Notes: generated by a model not told the origin, from the letters alone. A DNA stretch of 64,000 nucleotides from Legionella cherrii (GCF_900635815.1 NZ_LR134173.1:1143501-1207500), one strand, 5' to 3'. Numbered from the stretch's first letter, positions 16,914 to 26,875 are shown. Program-made: numbers and translations.

Positions 16914-17484
16914 ATGCATACGCTAAGGATTTTTTTTGCAATTACCTTTCCAAAGAAAATACAAATTAAATTATCCAATTGCCTAAAGCCGTTGCAAGAG
17001 ACCATCCTATCGGATTATATGCGTTGGGTCCATGTTGAAAAAATGCATATTACTTTACAATTTTTAGGTAATTTACCACAAGAACAGCTCATATCTGTGA
17101 CGGAATATGTGCAGGCAGCAATAAAAAACCTACCGCCATTTCAACTTGAATTGGGGCAGTTGGAGTGGTTTCCAACGGTACGACGTCCTAAAGTTCTTTC
17201 GTTAACAGTTTCAACCACAAGCTGCTTTAGCTAGGTTGTCAGATACGATCGGAAAGGCTCTGATTGCTTTGAATGTCCCAGTTGAAACTCGCCCCTTTCG
17301 GGGACATTTAACCCTGGGACGATTGATTCGGCATAAAGTACCACCCGAACTATTAGAAACAGTAAAAATGCCGAGTATTCCGCCCATGGTGGTAGATAAG
17401 ATTTATCTCATCGAAAGCAGGCCAGAAAAAGGGAAACAAAATTACTATTCTTTGGCAGAGTTTGGCTTAAATAAAAAGTTGTAA
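16914..17484 (+). pseudogene. thpR: RNA 2',3'-cyclic phosphodiesterase (ThpR/LigT), frameshifted
   Basis: The first part (16914-17234) reads MHTLRIFFAITFP and contains the first 2H-phosphoesterase motif HITLQFLG. The second part (frame of 17236-17484) contains the second motif HLTLGRL. The frames join if one T is removed from the TTT at 17209-17211, giving LSLTVQPQAALARLSD, which reads as a normal ThpR linker. Total length, about 189 residues, matches the family. The intact protein opens 2',3'-cyclic phosphate ends on RNA. GAGG precedes ATG 16914. This is the second single-base break in a T run within 1 kb, so a local sequencing problem or real decay are both possible. Confidence 0.82.
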
Positions 17485-17511
17485 ACTTTATGCGTTGCTG
17501 CCTGCAAACTA

Positions 17512-18876
17512 CTACCCATAAACACGTAACAAATATTCCATGACGGCACGTAAACCCATGACTTCGCCACCCTCTGGTTTACCCGGTTTGCTTTGTTCAC
17601 TCCAGGCCATAATGTCAAAATGCAGCCAAGACGTAGTTTTGGTGATGTAACGTTGGAGAAATAATGCGGCTATAATAGCTCCTGCATAAGGATAATCACT
17701 GCAGTTAGTCATATCCGCAATCGAAGATCGCAGGAATTTTTCATAGGCAGCAAATAAGGGTAAACGCCATACCGGATCAGCCGCTTTATACGATGCATCA
17801 ATGATTTCTGCGGCTAATGATTCGTTATTGGTAAAAAAAGCTGACATTTCAGTACCTACAGAAACACGAGCTGAGGAAGATAAGGTTGCGAAGTCGATCA
17901 GTAAATCAGGTTGCTCCTCACAGGCTTTGACCAAAGCATCAGCCAAAATCAAACGTCCTTCTGCATCAGTATTATCTAATTCCACGGTTAAGCCGTTGCG
18001 CATCACTAAAATATCGCCAGGTCTGTATGCATTGGGTCCAATGGCATTTTCCACAGCGGGAATAAGCAGATGTAAGCGAACAGGCAAGTTACGTGCCATA
18101 ATCCATTGGGCGAGGCCTATCACATGTGCTGCACCCCCCATGTCTTTTTTCATTATGCGCATACCGTAAGCTGATTTGATATTCAGGCCTCCTGTGTCAA
18201 AACAAACCCCTTTTCCCACCAATGCAACACGAGGATATGTTTCATCTCCCCAGGTTAAAGAGAGTAAACGTGGTTCTGACTGGGCAGCACGGCCTACTGC
18301 GTGAATGGCTGGAAAATTATCACGTAACAATTCATTACCAATCCATTGCTCAAATTTTGCATTATAGGTATGGGCTAATGTTGCAACTACTTCTGCCATT
18401 TCTTGAGGACCCAGATCACTGGCCGGTTCGTTGATGAGATCACGAACGAGGAAATGTGCCTGAGCCATGTGGAGTAAATCATCAATCTTTTGCGACTCAA
18501 CCACTAAGATACGAGGTGACGAAGAGTTTTTTTTGTATTTTTCAAATCGATATTGTGCCAATGCCCAATATAAGGCGGCCTCTTGCGAATAAGTCCCTTG
18601 AACTTGATAGGTGTTCGCTGGTACTAATTGAGCTGCATGGGCCATTGCCAATACCTGATTTTCATCTCCACTCCCTATATATGCTTTTTCTAATAAACCA
18701 TCAGCGTTATAAAATAAGCAACAATCGCCCATCGCTCCATTAAATTGCATTTGTCCAAAATAGTTACGCTCAACTGAGGTGAATGAAGGACTTTGCTCTT
18801 CCCATTGTTTTTGGGACATGAGAAAAAGAGGGATTGGTCTGACACTATCTACTGTATAAAAGAGATCTGCTTGCAT
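17512..18876 (-). CDS. M17 leucyl aminopeptidase family protein
   Basis: The start is set at ATG 18876, with GAGAG just upstream (454 residues); an in-frame TTG at 18936 would add 20 residues. The catalytic domain carries the M17 metal and active-site blocks VGKGVCFDTGGLNIK, MKKDMGGAAHV and NTDAEGRLILADAL, all with the expected Asp, Lys, Glu and Arg. The N-terminal domain is of the diverged short type, so this is the second M17 type common in proteobacteria rather than classical PepA. It removes N-terminal amino acids from peptides in the cytosol using two divalent metals. It converges on the broken thpR, with a 27-nt gap. Confidence 0.92.
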   Translation of the reverse strand: MQADLFYTVDSVRPIPLFLMSQKQWEEQSPSFTSVERNYFGQMQFNGAMGDCCLFYNADGLLEKAYIGSGDENQVLAMAHAAQLVPANTYQVQGTYSQEAALYWALAQYRFEKYKKNSSSPRILVVESQKIDDLLHMAQAHFLVRDLINEPASDLGPQEMAEVVATLAHTYNAKFEQWIGNELLRDNFPAIHAVGRAAQSEPRLLSLTWGDETYPRVALVGKGVCFDTGGLNIKSAYGMRIMKKDMGGAAHVIGLAQWIMARNLPVRLHLLIPAVENAIGPNAYRPGDILVMRNGLTVELDNTDAEGRLILADALVKACEEQPDLLIDFATLSSSARVSVGTEMSAFFTNNESLAAEIIDASYKAADPVWRLPLFAAYEKFLRSSIADMTNCSDYPYAGAIIAALFLQRYITKTTSWLHFDIMAWSEQSKPGKPEGGEVMGLRAVMEYLLRVYG

Positions 18877-19188
18877 GGTTGCTCTCAATTCATTGAGTGA
18901 ATGGAATTTTACAGTGCTTAAGTATCCCCAATCCAAGCGTAACCAGGGAGCTGCCTCCGCACTGAACCCTGTGCTGGGTGGAGATCTCTCGTTACGCTCA
19001 TAATAAAGCGGTATCTGTAAGTCCTGTTTAATTCTTTTTTGATAATTAATTATTTATTCTGATTTATTTTTTGTCAAAGAAAAGGGGGTAAATTTTTTTG
19101 AGAAATTTTTGTGCTCAGCACATATTTCCCTAAAAATTGATATGCTTAGTAAAGATGACCTAATTTTATAGTTGGAAACTTTGACCCA

Positions 19189-20550
19189 ATGAATATTAAG
19201 AATGAAGGAAAGCTTGCTGCGGATTCCCTGGGGATAGGTGAATCCATCATTATGGGAACGGCAGGAGCCGCGCCCGCTTTTAGTATCGCTGCTGCGACAG
19301 CAACACTTGTCGCTACGGTGGGTACTTTAGCCCCGGGAAGTATTTTATATTGTGGATTTATCATGTTCGGTATTTCCTTGGCATTCATTCACCTGAATAA
19401 AGTCATTGTCAATGCAGGGGCCTCATATGCGTGGATATCCAAAATTTTTGGAATGTATTTAGGTTTTTTTGCTGGATGGGCCGTTTTAGTTTCATCCGCT
19501 GTATTTATGGTTTCGGGATCTATTCCTGCAGCTACAGCAACTTTGTTACTTGTCGCGCCTCATTTGGTGGACAGCCCGGGGTGGGTTACTTTTACCAGCA
19601 TACTCTGGATAACCATGATTTCAGCAATCGCTATTGCTGGAATAAAACCCACGGCATATCTTCAAATCTTAATGACTGGTTTTGAAGTGCTTATCTTATT
19701 TACAATTATTACTGTGGGTTTGATCAAATTTGCACATCTTCCAGCGCATCCTTTCTCATTTTCTTGGCTTTCTTTTACCAGCTTTACTCCCGAATTATTT
19801 GCAACAGGGGCATTAACCGCCGTATTTTTCTACTGGGGCTGGGATGTTACCCTGAACTTAAATGAGGAAACTAAAAATACCCGGCATGCGCCGGGGATAG
19901 GAGCCTTTTGGTCTGTATTGATTATTATATGCATCTATGTCAGTTTTGCTATTGTAACCCTCCTGGCTCTCAATGATGATGAAATAAAGCATGCAGGAAC
20001 AAATGTAATTTTTGCCGTCGCAGAAAAAATAGTACCCAGTCCATGGAGTTACTTGGCAGTTCTTTGCGTGATGATCAGTACCATCGGTACCTTGCAGACT
20101 ACCATTGTTCAGTTCACACGAACTTTATTTGCTGAGGCACGGGATGAAATAATTCATCCACGTTATGCGACCTTACATAAATCTCGAAATACCCCGTGGG
20201 TAGCTATTCTTTTTATCTGGTTTTTGGGAGTGATTTTATTAGTACTTTCTTCTAATTTTTCAACGGTAAACCTGATTATTAAAGATTCAGTGCATGCACT
20301 TGGTCTTTTGGTTGCCTTTTATTATTCGTTAACGGGTTTTGCTTGTGCTTGGTACCATCGGTTTTTGTGGAAAAGTAGTGCTGAATTACTCGGCTACATT
20401 ATTTGGCCTACTTTTAGTGCGCTATTTTTGGTCTTTATCGCCTGCTTTAGTATCCCTAAATTCGATTTAGTGACCGATATTGTTGCATTGGGAGGTATCC
20501 TCTTGGGATTTATAGCGTTATTCATTAAAAGAGTCTCACAAAAAAAATGA
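19189..20550 (+). CDS. APC-superfamily amino-acid permease
   Basis: This 453-residue inner-membrane transporter has about 12 predicted helices. The N-terminal helix with LGIGESIIMGTAGAAPAFS and the following glycine- and alanine-rich segments are typical of the amino acid-polyamine-organocation family. Substrate cannot be inferred. The ribosome site is poor. Only 44 nt separate it from a family 3 solute-binding protein on the same strand, so the two are probably cotranscribed, although APC carriers do not normally need a binding protein. Confidence 0.88.
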   Translation: MNIKNEGKLAADSLGIGESIIMGTAGAAPAFSIAAATATLVATVGTLAPGSILYCGFIMFGISLAFIHLNKVIVNAGASYAWISKIFGMYLGFFAGWAVLVSSAVFMVSGSIPAATATLLLVAPHLVDSPGWVTFTSILWITMISAIAIAGIKPTAYLQILMTGFEVLILFTIITVGLIKFAHLPAHPFSFSWLSFTSFTPELFATGALTAVFFYWGWDVTLNLNEETKNTRHAPGIGAFWSVLIIICIYVSFAIVTLLALNDDEIKHAGTNVIFAVAEKIVPSPWSYLAVLCVMISTIGTLQTTIVQFTRTLFAEARDEIIHPRYATLHKSRNTPWVAILFIWFLGVILLVLSSNFSTVNLIIKDSVHALGLLVAFYYSLTGFACAWYHRFLWKSSAELLGYIIWPTFSALFLVFIACFSIPKFDLVTDIVALGGILLGFIALFIKRVSQKK

Positions 20551-20594
20551 CTGCGAGTGAGATAGGTGCTACATGAATACAAAAGGAGTTAACT

Positions 20595-21413
20595 ATGTTA
20601 AGACAATTTTTAAGAACATTATTTCTTTGTTTTTTTGTGTTTTTATTTTCTTTCTTTACGAGCAGGTTGGCATATTCAAACAATGAAAATCATCCAGCAT
20701 TGCATACTCTGAAACCAGGAACCCTTATTGTTGCTACTTATTTTACCAATCCGCCGTTTGAATATTTAAAAAATAACCAGGAAATTGGTTTTGAAGTCGA
20801 TTTAATTCGAGAAATTGCCAAAAGACTGCATTTACATCTAGAGTTTAAAAACACACAATGGGAAAAAATTATAAATGAATTGCGAGAACAGCACTATGAT
20901 CTCATTATGGGAGCGATAACGATCACGAGTGGGCGCGAGAAAATAATTGCCTTTTCCAAACCCTATATGACAACTACCTTAAGTATCGTGATTAACACAA
21001 AAAAAACACCGCAGGCCAAAACGATTGCTGATTTAGGCAATCTTACTATGGGTGTACAAGCCAAAACGACTGATTTTGATATCGCCAAACAGATGCAAAA
21101 AATGGGACAAATTCGCGGAATAAAAATATATCCATTTAAAAATTTTAACCTGGCAATAGATGACTTAATCGCGGGTAGGGTTGACGCTGTGATGAAGGTA
21201 TTTCCTGTAGCTTATTATTATGTTGAGCACCATCCTGAATTGAAAATTCTTGCTGCGGTCCCCAATGCACCTCAGCCATTAGGCTTTGGCATGAATCTAG
21301 CAAATCAGGAATTGGTTAACGCGGTTAATAAGGCCCAAGCAGAAATGCAAGCCGATGGGACCTATGAAAAAATATATAAGAAATGGTTTGGGGTAAGCCC
21401 AGATAAGATGTAA
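20595..21413 (+). CDS. Family 3 extracellular solute-binding protein
   Basis: A 272-residue periplasmic protein with a signal peptide (about residues 1-28) and a single SBP_bac_3 domain. Recognisable blocks are TLIVATYFTNPPFEY, IGFEVDLIREIAKRL, DLIMGAITITSGREK (with the substrate-carboxylate-binding Arg) and AEMQADGTYEKIYKKWFG at the C-terminus. It should bind a polar amino acid. AAAAGGAG lies upstream of the ATG. No ABC permease or ATPase for such a ligand is nearby; instead it follows an APC permease, which suggests either sharing with a distant ABC importer or a sensing role. Confidence 0.9.
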   Translation: MLRQFLRTLFLCFFVFLFSFFTSRLAYSNNENHPALHTLKPGTLIVATYFTNPPFEYLKNNQEIGFEVDLIREIAKRLHLHLEFKNTQWEKIINELREQHYDLIMGAITITSGREKIIAFSKPYMTTTLSIVINTKKTPQAKTIADLGNLTMGVQAKTTDFDIAKQMQKMGQIRGIKIYPFKNFNLAIDDLIAGRVDAVMKVFPVAYYYVEHHPELKILAAVPNAPQPLGFGMNLANQELVNAVNKAQAEMQADGTYEKIYKKWFGVSPDKM

Positions 21414-21432
21414 TGGGAATAATGAAATAGGA

Positions 21433-21459
21433 TAGGTTGGGCCAAGGGGCCGCAACCTA
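21433..21459. repeat. Palindromic repeat, GGTTGGGCC family
   Basis: TAGGTTGGGCC and GGCCGCAACCTA form an imperfect hairpin between convergent genes. The same core recurs at 30444-30524, and related GGTCGG/GGTCCGG versions occur at 39787 and 55619. It probably also serves as a transcription end for the flanking genes. Confidence 0.6.
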
Positions 21460-21490
21460 ATATCTTTAACCCGACAATGCTCGGTTGCAA

Positions 21491-22027
21491 TTACTGAGCA
21501 GGAGCATTATTTTTAAATCTCTGATAAATTCCAATCAATTCCGCATTACCAATAACATGTCCAGTCATTGCATTTAAAAGAATATCTCGCGTCGTCCCAT
21601 CCCCCAAAGTTAATACGGTATCTAGAGCATATAATTTAAAATGATAACTATGAGCTAAACCAAAAGGAGGGCAAGGGCCTCGATATCCTAATCCACCCCA
21701 ACTGTTTTTTGCATTTGCGGCTCCTGGAGGAGTCGGGCTTCCAGCTCCTAATTCTTTTACAGTGGGCGGTATGTTAAATACTATCCAGTGGGTCCAAGTA
21801 CCTTCAGCTGCGTCCGGATCGTCAACAACCAGGGCCAGTGACTGTGTATTGCTTGGTACATTTTGCCAAGTTAAAGGGGGAGATTGATCCACGCCACTAC
21901 ATGTATATTGGTCCGGGATCATGGAATTCATTTTAAAGGCTGAGCTTTCGATAGTGAACGTATTTGCAAAACCATGACAGTGAAAAAAAGAGCATGCAAA
22001 AAACAAAAGCAGAGAAGATTTTTTCAT
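21491..22027 (-). CDS. YbhB/YbcL-family (PEBP) protein, exported
   Basis: The start is set at ATG 22027, with GGAG 10 nt upstream, because it gives a proper signal peptide (MKKSSLLLFFACSFFHCHG, cut after about FAN). The mature part (about 155 residues) is a phosphatidylethanolamine-binding-protein fold: DQSPPLTWQNVP, VVDDPDA, THWIVFNIPP and GYRGPCPP, including the DPDA and GxRGP(C)PP signatures of the ligand pocket. Bacterial members bind small anionic ligands, but function is unclear. It is probably periplasmic. Confidence 0.9.
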   Translation of the reverse strand: MKKSSLLLFFACSFFHCHGFANTFTIESSAFKMNSMIPDQYTCSGVDQSPPLTWQNVPSNTQSLALVVDDPDAAEGTWTHWIVFNIPPTVKELGAGSPTPPGAANAKNSWGGLGYRGPCPPFGLAHSYHFKLYALDTVLTLGDGTTRDILLNAMTGHVIGNAELIGIYQRFKNNAPAQ

Positions 22028-22333
22028 TTTATTTTTACTCCAACCTTTAAAAAAATGCGTTAATTGAAAGGAAATGCCGCTATAAGTTGATAGATTAGAA
22101 AAACAAATGATAGTGCAGTGTTTGCTTCTCTTCAATTAAGTACTTACACATTCTTTTGAATAAAAAAATTCAGGTGCAAAGATTTTAAAGATTGATATAA
22201 TTCACGCCCCTAAGTTCCGCCTAATATTTTTTCACTGAATTTAATTTATTGGCACATTGGTTTAGATGTTTCTAAATGAAGTCTAGGTTGTGGTCCTTAA
22301 TAGTTGGAATGAGTTGTTTTAAAGGAAATGGTA
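22028..22333. other. Intergenic region between divergent genes
   Basis: This region separates the PEBP gene (-) and the MATE gene (+). The only clear element is a TATAAT at 22196-22201 facing the MATE gene, with no good -35 and no PmrA-like repeat in front of it. I see no gene here. Confidence 0.4.
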
Positions 22334-24010
22334 ATGCAAAAAAAAATTGAAGAACTAAGAAATGAAAAAAAAGCAGGAATGAGTATTAATGCAAGTTCTC
22401 AAGAACCACAAAACCAACAAATAATAATCAATGTTACTGATGCTGCTAATCCCTCTGAGGAACAATTAGATCAGGTCTCATTAGAAGATCAAAAAGAAGA
22501 TGACGATGAAACTTTAATTACCCCAATTAATAATTCTGACAATGAAGATGAAGTTGCCTATGGACTTTGGGATGTTTTTAAATCGCTCAGTTCGCTTTCT
22601 GTTCCAATGGCGCTTTCATTTACTTTTAGCTTTGAGATTTTTTTAATTGTTGTATTGCTTAATGCACTCAGTGAAAATGAAGATGAAGCGGCTTCAGCCA
22701 CATTAATTTCTACTATGATCAACACCCTTTTAGTCGTTGGTATGGCTCCTTTGTTTTCCATGAGTGTGGTTGCCAGCAATAAAATTGGTGAACTTACCGA
22801 AGCTGAAAAAGAAGGGGAGACCAACGAGGTAGTCTTACAAGAAAAGCGTGAGTATATTGCTGGCATCAATCGTAATGGTCTTTGGTTATCTGCCGTCCTC
22901 ACCCCACCGATTATGGCTGGAATGATCTTTTCCAAACCTTTATTAACTACTATTTTTGGACAGAATGACCAGGTCGCAGAGATTACCCAGCATTTTTTAC
23001 GAGTTTATTCACCTGCAGTAGCCGGGGTATTGACGCGAATATCCACCGAACAAATGATGTTTAGTTTTGGACGTTCTAAACCGGCAATGTTTATGGGGTT
23101 TGCAAGTCTTTTAGTGGGGACAGGCATTTCTTCCTGGCTCGGATTTGGTGGTTTAGGAGTGCCTAAGATGAGAGGAGATGGCGTTGCTATCGGTTATGTC
23201 ATTGAAGCTTATCTAACTTCTTTAGCGTATGCTCTTTACTTAGCAAAACATAAAGATTTTAGTCAGTACGAATTTTTCAAGATTTTTAAAAAATTTTCCG
23301 GCCAGTTTGCACAACTTAAAGAGCTGTTGGAGATTGGTGGTTCGATTACTTTTTCTGTTGCAAGTGAAATGGCGATGTCTCTTTCAGTAAGTATCCTCTC
23401 AGGTATGTTGGGAACTAAGGAACAATCCGTCATCACTGACTTAAATCAGTATATATTCTTTAATTTCTTACTCTTAGCAGGGTTTGGGCAGGGTAATTCA
23501 CAAGAACTGAATCGACTGATTGGCGCCAGAAAATACGAAAATGCAAGCAGTATGGGGAAATATGGGTTATTAACTACTCTGATTTACACTGCTCCTGTTC
23601 CTTTATTTTTTGCAGTAATGCCCGGTGTACTGGTTATGGGAAATAATCCGGGTGAAGTCAAAGATATGCTTAAATATTTGGCGCCCATTATGTCGGCTGG
23701 AGTCATTTTGGATTCGGCACGTTATAATCTATTACAGCAACTAAGGGTTTTGAAGGATCTTAGAGGGTCAACTATGATTTCAGTTTCCGCGTTATCTTTG
23801 GGAATAACGGGATCGGCGCTTCTTGGACTTAAAACGAAACTCGGGATTTATGGTGTAGTGGCAGGTTATACTGGAGGAGTTATTATCGCTCTTCCCGGAT
23901 TAGCCTATAGGTGGCGCAATCGCATCAATGCTGAAAAAATACAAGAACTTGCTGAAGAAACGCCTCATGTAATTAAGTCCTCTGCCAATTGTCTGGATGG
24001 TTTTTTTTAG
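22334..24010 (+). CDS. MATE-family multidrug efflux transporter with acidic N-terminal extension
   Basis: ATG 22334 is preferred over 22328 because the AAGGA site is 7 nt before it (558 residues). The first 75 or so residues are hydrophilic and acidic (EDQKEDDDETLITP) and are not part of the usual MATE fold. About 12 membrane helices follow in the MATE pattern, with two related halves. The family exports cationic drugs or metabolites against Na+ or H+. The extension is unusual and could be regulatory or a secretion/targeting feature; its function is unknown. Confidence 0.82.
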   Translation: MQKKIEELRNEKKAGMSINASSQEPQNQQIIINVTDAANPSEEQLDQVSLEDQKEDDDETLITPINNSDNEDEVAYGLWDVFKSLSSLSVPMALSFTFSFEIFLIVVLLNALSENEDEAASATLISTMINTLLVVGMAPLFSMSVVASNKIGELTEAEKEGETNEVVLQEKREYIAGINRNGLWLSAVLTPPIMAGMIFSKPLLTTIFGQNDQVAEITQHFLRVYSPAVAGVLTRISTEQMMFSFGRSKPAMFMGFASLLVGTGISSWLGFGGLGVPKMRGDGVAIGYVIEAYLTSLAYALYLAKHKDFSQYEFFKIFKKFSGQFAQLKELLEIGGSITFSVASEMAMSLSVSILSGMLGTKEQSVITDLNQYIFFNFLLLAGFGQGNSQELNRLIGARKYENASSMGKYGLLTTLIYTAPVPLFFAVMPGVLVMGNNPGEVKDMLKYLAPIMSAGVILDSARYNLLQQLRVLKDLRGSTMISVSALSLGITGSALLGLKTKLGIYGVVAGYTGGVIIALPGLAYRWRNRINAEKIQELAEETPHVIKSSANCLDGFF

Positions 24011-24138
24011 TCGTTTGCTCAAGATGAGATATAAAGATGAAAAAGAGAATTTGTTGGAGCATAAAGGAAAAACATATAATGCGATGGATAAAGCGCTAAC
24101 TGTTTAAATGATCCATTTGGATGAATAGGGATATAAAA

Positions 24139-24561
24139 ATGACAGTTGAATGTGTTATTGATTTAATTGTGGCAAAAAAAGAAAAATCCTTTATTGTTTT
24201 TGAAGACGAGGGGTTCATCGCCTTTTTGGACTCTCGTCCGCTTTTTCCAGGGCATACTTTATTAGCCCCAAAGATGCATATTGAAACCTTATATGATCTG
24301 CCAGACTCGATGCTATCCCCTCTCTTTTCATTAACGCAAAGAATTGGCAGAGCGGTTGAAAAAGCGATGGGCGCGGCAGGAAGTTTTATTGCAATGAATA
24401 ACACCATCAGTCAAAGCATACCGCATCTTCATATCCATATCGTTCCCAGAAACAAACACGATGGGCTGAAGGGCTTTTTTTGGCCACGAACTCATTATAG
24501 GGATGAACATCATATGCATGATGTGCAAGAAAAAATTAGAAACCAGCTGCATTCTCATTAG
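24139..24561 (+). CDS. HIT-family (histidine triad) nucleotide-binding hydrolase
   Basis: This 140-residue protein starts at ATG 24139, after TAGGGAT. It contains the full HIT signature HLHIHIVPR, with the second-last His as nucleophile, and the upstream FLDSRPLFPGHTLLAPK block that forms the nucleotide pocket. HIT proteins hydrolyse AMP-lysine, AppNp-type or similar adenosine phosphoramidates. It is soluble and cytosolic. The gene follows the MATE gene by about 130 nt. Confidence 0.92.
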   Translation: MTVECVIDLIVAKKEKSFIVFEDEGFIAFLDSRPLFPGHTLLAPKMHIETLYDLPDSMLSPLFSLTQRIGRAVEKAMGAAGSFIAMNNTISQSIPHLHIHIVPRNKHDGLKGFFWPRTHYRDEHHMHDVQEKIRNQLHSH

Positions 24562-24657
24562 TGGTTTTTCTTGCAATACAGGATCATTACTATATGATAA
24601 AGGAGTTAATAGACATCCCAGCGATTCAGCTCCTGAACGAACATTTAAGGGATAACC

Positions 24658-25224
24658 ATGCGTTTTCTAACCATTTTACTAGGATGTTACATTATGACCT
24701 CTAATACCGCATCAGCTGATTCACCTAAAATCAATGATAATGCCTATGATTATTCCTTTCATACATTACGTGGGCATGAACCATTACCCCTATCATCATT
24801 TAGAGGAAAAGTGTTAATGATTGTCAATACGGCCTCAAAATGTGGTTTTACCCCTCAATATGCGCGGTTAGAGAAGCTTTATGAACAATATAAAGATCGT
24901 GGTTTAGTCATCTTGGGAGTTCCTTCAAATGATTTCGGCGGCCAAGAGCCTGGGACTGAGCAAGACATTGCAAGTTTCTGCCAGGTCAATTATGGGGTTA
25001 CTTTTCCAATGACTGCAAAAGAGGTGGTTTCAGGAAAAAATGCACATCCATTTTATCTTTGGGCTAGAGAGAAATTAGGGTTTGGCACGGCACCAAAATG
25101 GAATTTCCATAAATACCTCATTAATCGGAAAGGGGAGCTAATCGATTATTTCTATTCAACTACCTCTCCTGAGGCAGGACGATTGGTCAAAGTTGTTGAA
25201 AAGGCTCTTGACGAAAAAGCTTAA
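24658..25224 (+). CDS. Glutathione peroxidase family protein, exported
   Basis: A 188-residue protein with an N-terminal export signal (about residues 1-20, ending NTASA). The domain has all three family blocks: VNTASKCGFTPQ with the peroxidatic Cys (not selenocysteine), LGVPSNDFGGQEPG, and WNFHKYLI. It reduces hydroperoxides, in bacteria usually via thioredoxin-like partners. The export signal places it in the periplasm, where it may guard against host oxidants. Catalytic Cys, Gln and Trp appear intact. Confidence 0.93.
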   Translation: MRFLTILLGCYIMTSNTASADSPKINDNAYDYSFHTLRGHEPLPLSSFRGKVLMIVNTASKCGFTPQYARLEKLYEQYKDRGLVILGVPSNDFGGQEPGTEQDIASFCQVNYGVTFPMTAKEVVSGKNAHPFYLWAREKLGFGTAPKWNFHKYLINRKGELIDYFYSTTSPEAGRLVKVVEKALDEKA

Positions 25225-25229
25225 TGAAA

Positions 25230-25335
25230 ACCCTCATCCGCCCTGGCGGGTCCCTTCTCCCCTAGGTGAGAAGGGAATTGGGGGCACTATAAAAATCCCC
25301 TCTCCTGTTTCGGGAAAGGGGTGAGGGAAAGGAAT
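25230..25335. repeat. Dispersed CCCTCTCCC-type intergenic repeat
   Basis: This region contains CCGCCCTGGCGGG and CCCTTCTCCC/GAGAAGGG stems, then CCCCTCTCC paired with GGGAAAGGGG. It sits between convergent genes. Related copies occur at 36750-36815 and 48225-48302. It is a mobile-looking non-coding element of the kind dispersed in many gammaproteobacteria and may act as terminator. Confidence 0.6.
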
Positions 25336-25361
25336 TTTAAAAACAGGTTGCATCAAGTTAC

Positions 25362-26792
25362 CTAATATGAAGCAACATCATACCCACCGGCCACTTCATC
25401 ATACACCTGGACAATACTATCAAGTAATTGTGCTTTTTCCTGAATTAAACTCAATTTACTACGATCAAGATTAATTTTTGCATTGATTACATTGCGATAG
25501 TCTTTGGCTCCTGCTTTATATTGTGCTAAAGCGACAGCATATGCCTTTTTTGCTGCCCAATATCCTTTTTGGATTTGCACATAGGATAAATGGTTTTTCT
25601 GTTCATTCGTAAGCGCATCATCTACATCTGCAAATGCAGAATGCAGCGTAGTCAAATACTCATGATAAGTTGCTTTGAATCCTGCTTTAGTTGATTTGAT
25701 GTCTTCATAGGAGCTGGCATTGAAAATTTTGGTCGATGCAGCAGCTTGGGCAACCCAAATATTCGTACTCACTTTTAAAATATTTCTCAAATCAATAGAG
25801 GCGCCTCCAATTAAACTGGTTAATGCGATGGTTGGGAAAAAAGCCGAGTAAGCCATTCCAATTTGTGCTTGAGCTATTTTTAAATTATTTAAAGCAATCA
25901 TGATGTCTGGGCGATTTTTCAAAACCGATGAAGGTAAAGATTTCGGAATCAAATGATTTAAGTTCAACGAAAGCACGCTTCGATGCGTCGTAATCGGGCC
26001 TGGATTTTGGTTCAATAAGAGGCGGATGGTATTCTCATTTTGTGCGATGACACTTTCAATTTGAGGAATTTTAGATTGCTCTTGGGCCAGCTGTTGATCG
26101 ATGTTGATTGGTACTTCAATATTACTGGCACCTTTCTTGAAACGAATCTGTTCCAGTTGATGCAGTTTGCTTAAATCACGAAGCAGTTCTTTCTCAACAG
26201 CCAGTTGTTCTCGTTGACTTAAGAGCATAAAGTAGGCGCCGCTCATTTGGCTGATAATTCCCAACTTTGTTGATTGAGCCTGGGCTTGCTCCATAGCTAA
26301 AGAGGCTTTGGCTGATTTGATATTATAAATATTATTTAAGATGTTCACTGTGTATTTGGGAGTAAAGCCAGTGTAGTATCCTCTAAATCTCATGTGAGAA
26401 AGATTTGAAAAAAAAGGATTATTCGCCAATTGACCTCTGGGGGTAACATGGGAATTCCAAGTTCCGCCAGAAAAACCTGTAGCGTTCGCATCGAGTGTGG
26501 GGATCCATGCATATTGCGCTGCTTTAAGTTGAGCTTGTGCTTGCTCTATCGTTGCATACGACCTTTTAATTGTATCATTACAAGTTAACGCCTGCATAAT
26601 CAGCTGATTAAGTTCTGGATCATGCAGTTTTTTCCACCATGCGACTCGACTTAGGTCGCTTTTATTATCGATGTATTTTATTCCGCTGCGCGAATTTTTA
26701 GGATAATTTACTTTTTCAGGAATAAGGCAGTTTTTGCAACAACCTGCAAGCAAAATGGCGGATAGATTAAATAAGATAATTTTTATTTTCAT
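25362..26792 (-). CDS. TolC/NodT-family outer-membrane efflux lipoprotein
   Basis: A 476-residue outer-membrane factor. The N-terminus ends in the lipobox LLAGC, so it should be lipid-anchored. Two long alpha-helical repeats rich in Ala and Gln (around EQAQAQLKAAQYAWIPTLDA and KAYAVALAQYKAGAKDYRNV) are the TolC tunnel halves, and RPDIMIALNNLKIAQAQIGMA is the NodT-type signature. It is the last gene of the ABC-2 efflux operon, 83 nt after the permease, and supplies the exit channel. Confidence 0.93.
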   Translation of the reverse strand: MKIKIILFNLSAILLAGCCKNCLIPEKVNYPKNSRSGIKYIDNKSDLSRVAWWKKLHDPELNQLIMQALTCNDTIKRSYATIEQAQAQLKAAQYAWIPTLDANATGFSGGTWNSHVTPRGQLANNPFFSNLSHMRFRGYYTGFTPKYTVNILNNIYNIKSAKASLAMEQAQAQSTKLGIISQMSGAYFMLLSQREQLAVEKELLRDLSKLHQLEQIRFKKGASNIEVPINIDQQLAQEQSKIPQIESVIAQNENTIRLLLNQNPGPITTHRSVLSLNLNHLIPKSLPSSVLKNRPDIMIALNNLKIAQAQIGMAYSAFFPTIALTSLIGGASIDLRNILKVSTNIWVAQAAASTKIFNASSYEDIKSTKAGFKATYHEYLTTLHSAFADVDDALTNEQKNHLSYVQIQKGYWAAKKAYAVALAQYKAGAKDYRNVINAKINLDRSKLSLIQEKAQLLDSIVQVYDEVAGGYDVASY

Positions 26793-26875
26793 AATTGTGC
26801 CAATTTAAAATAAATTTAATTAGGGTAGGTACACTTCTATTGTCTTGGCTCAAGCGAACGAATTGTAAACAGACC

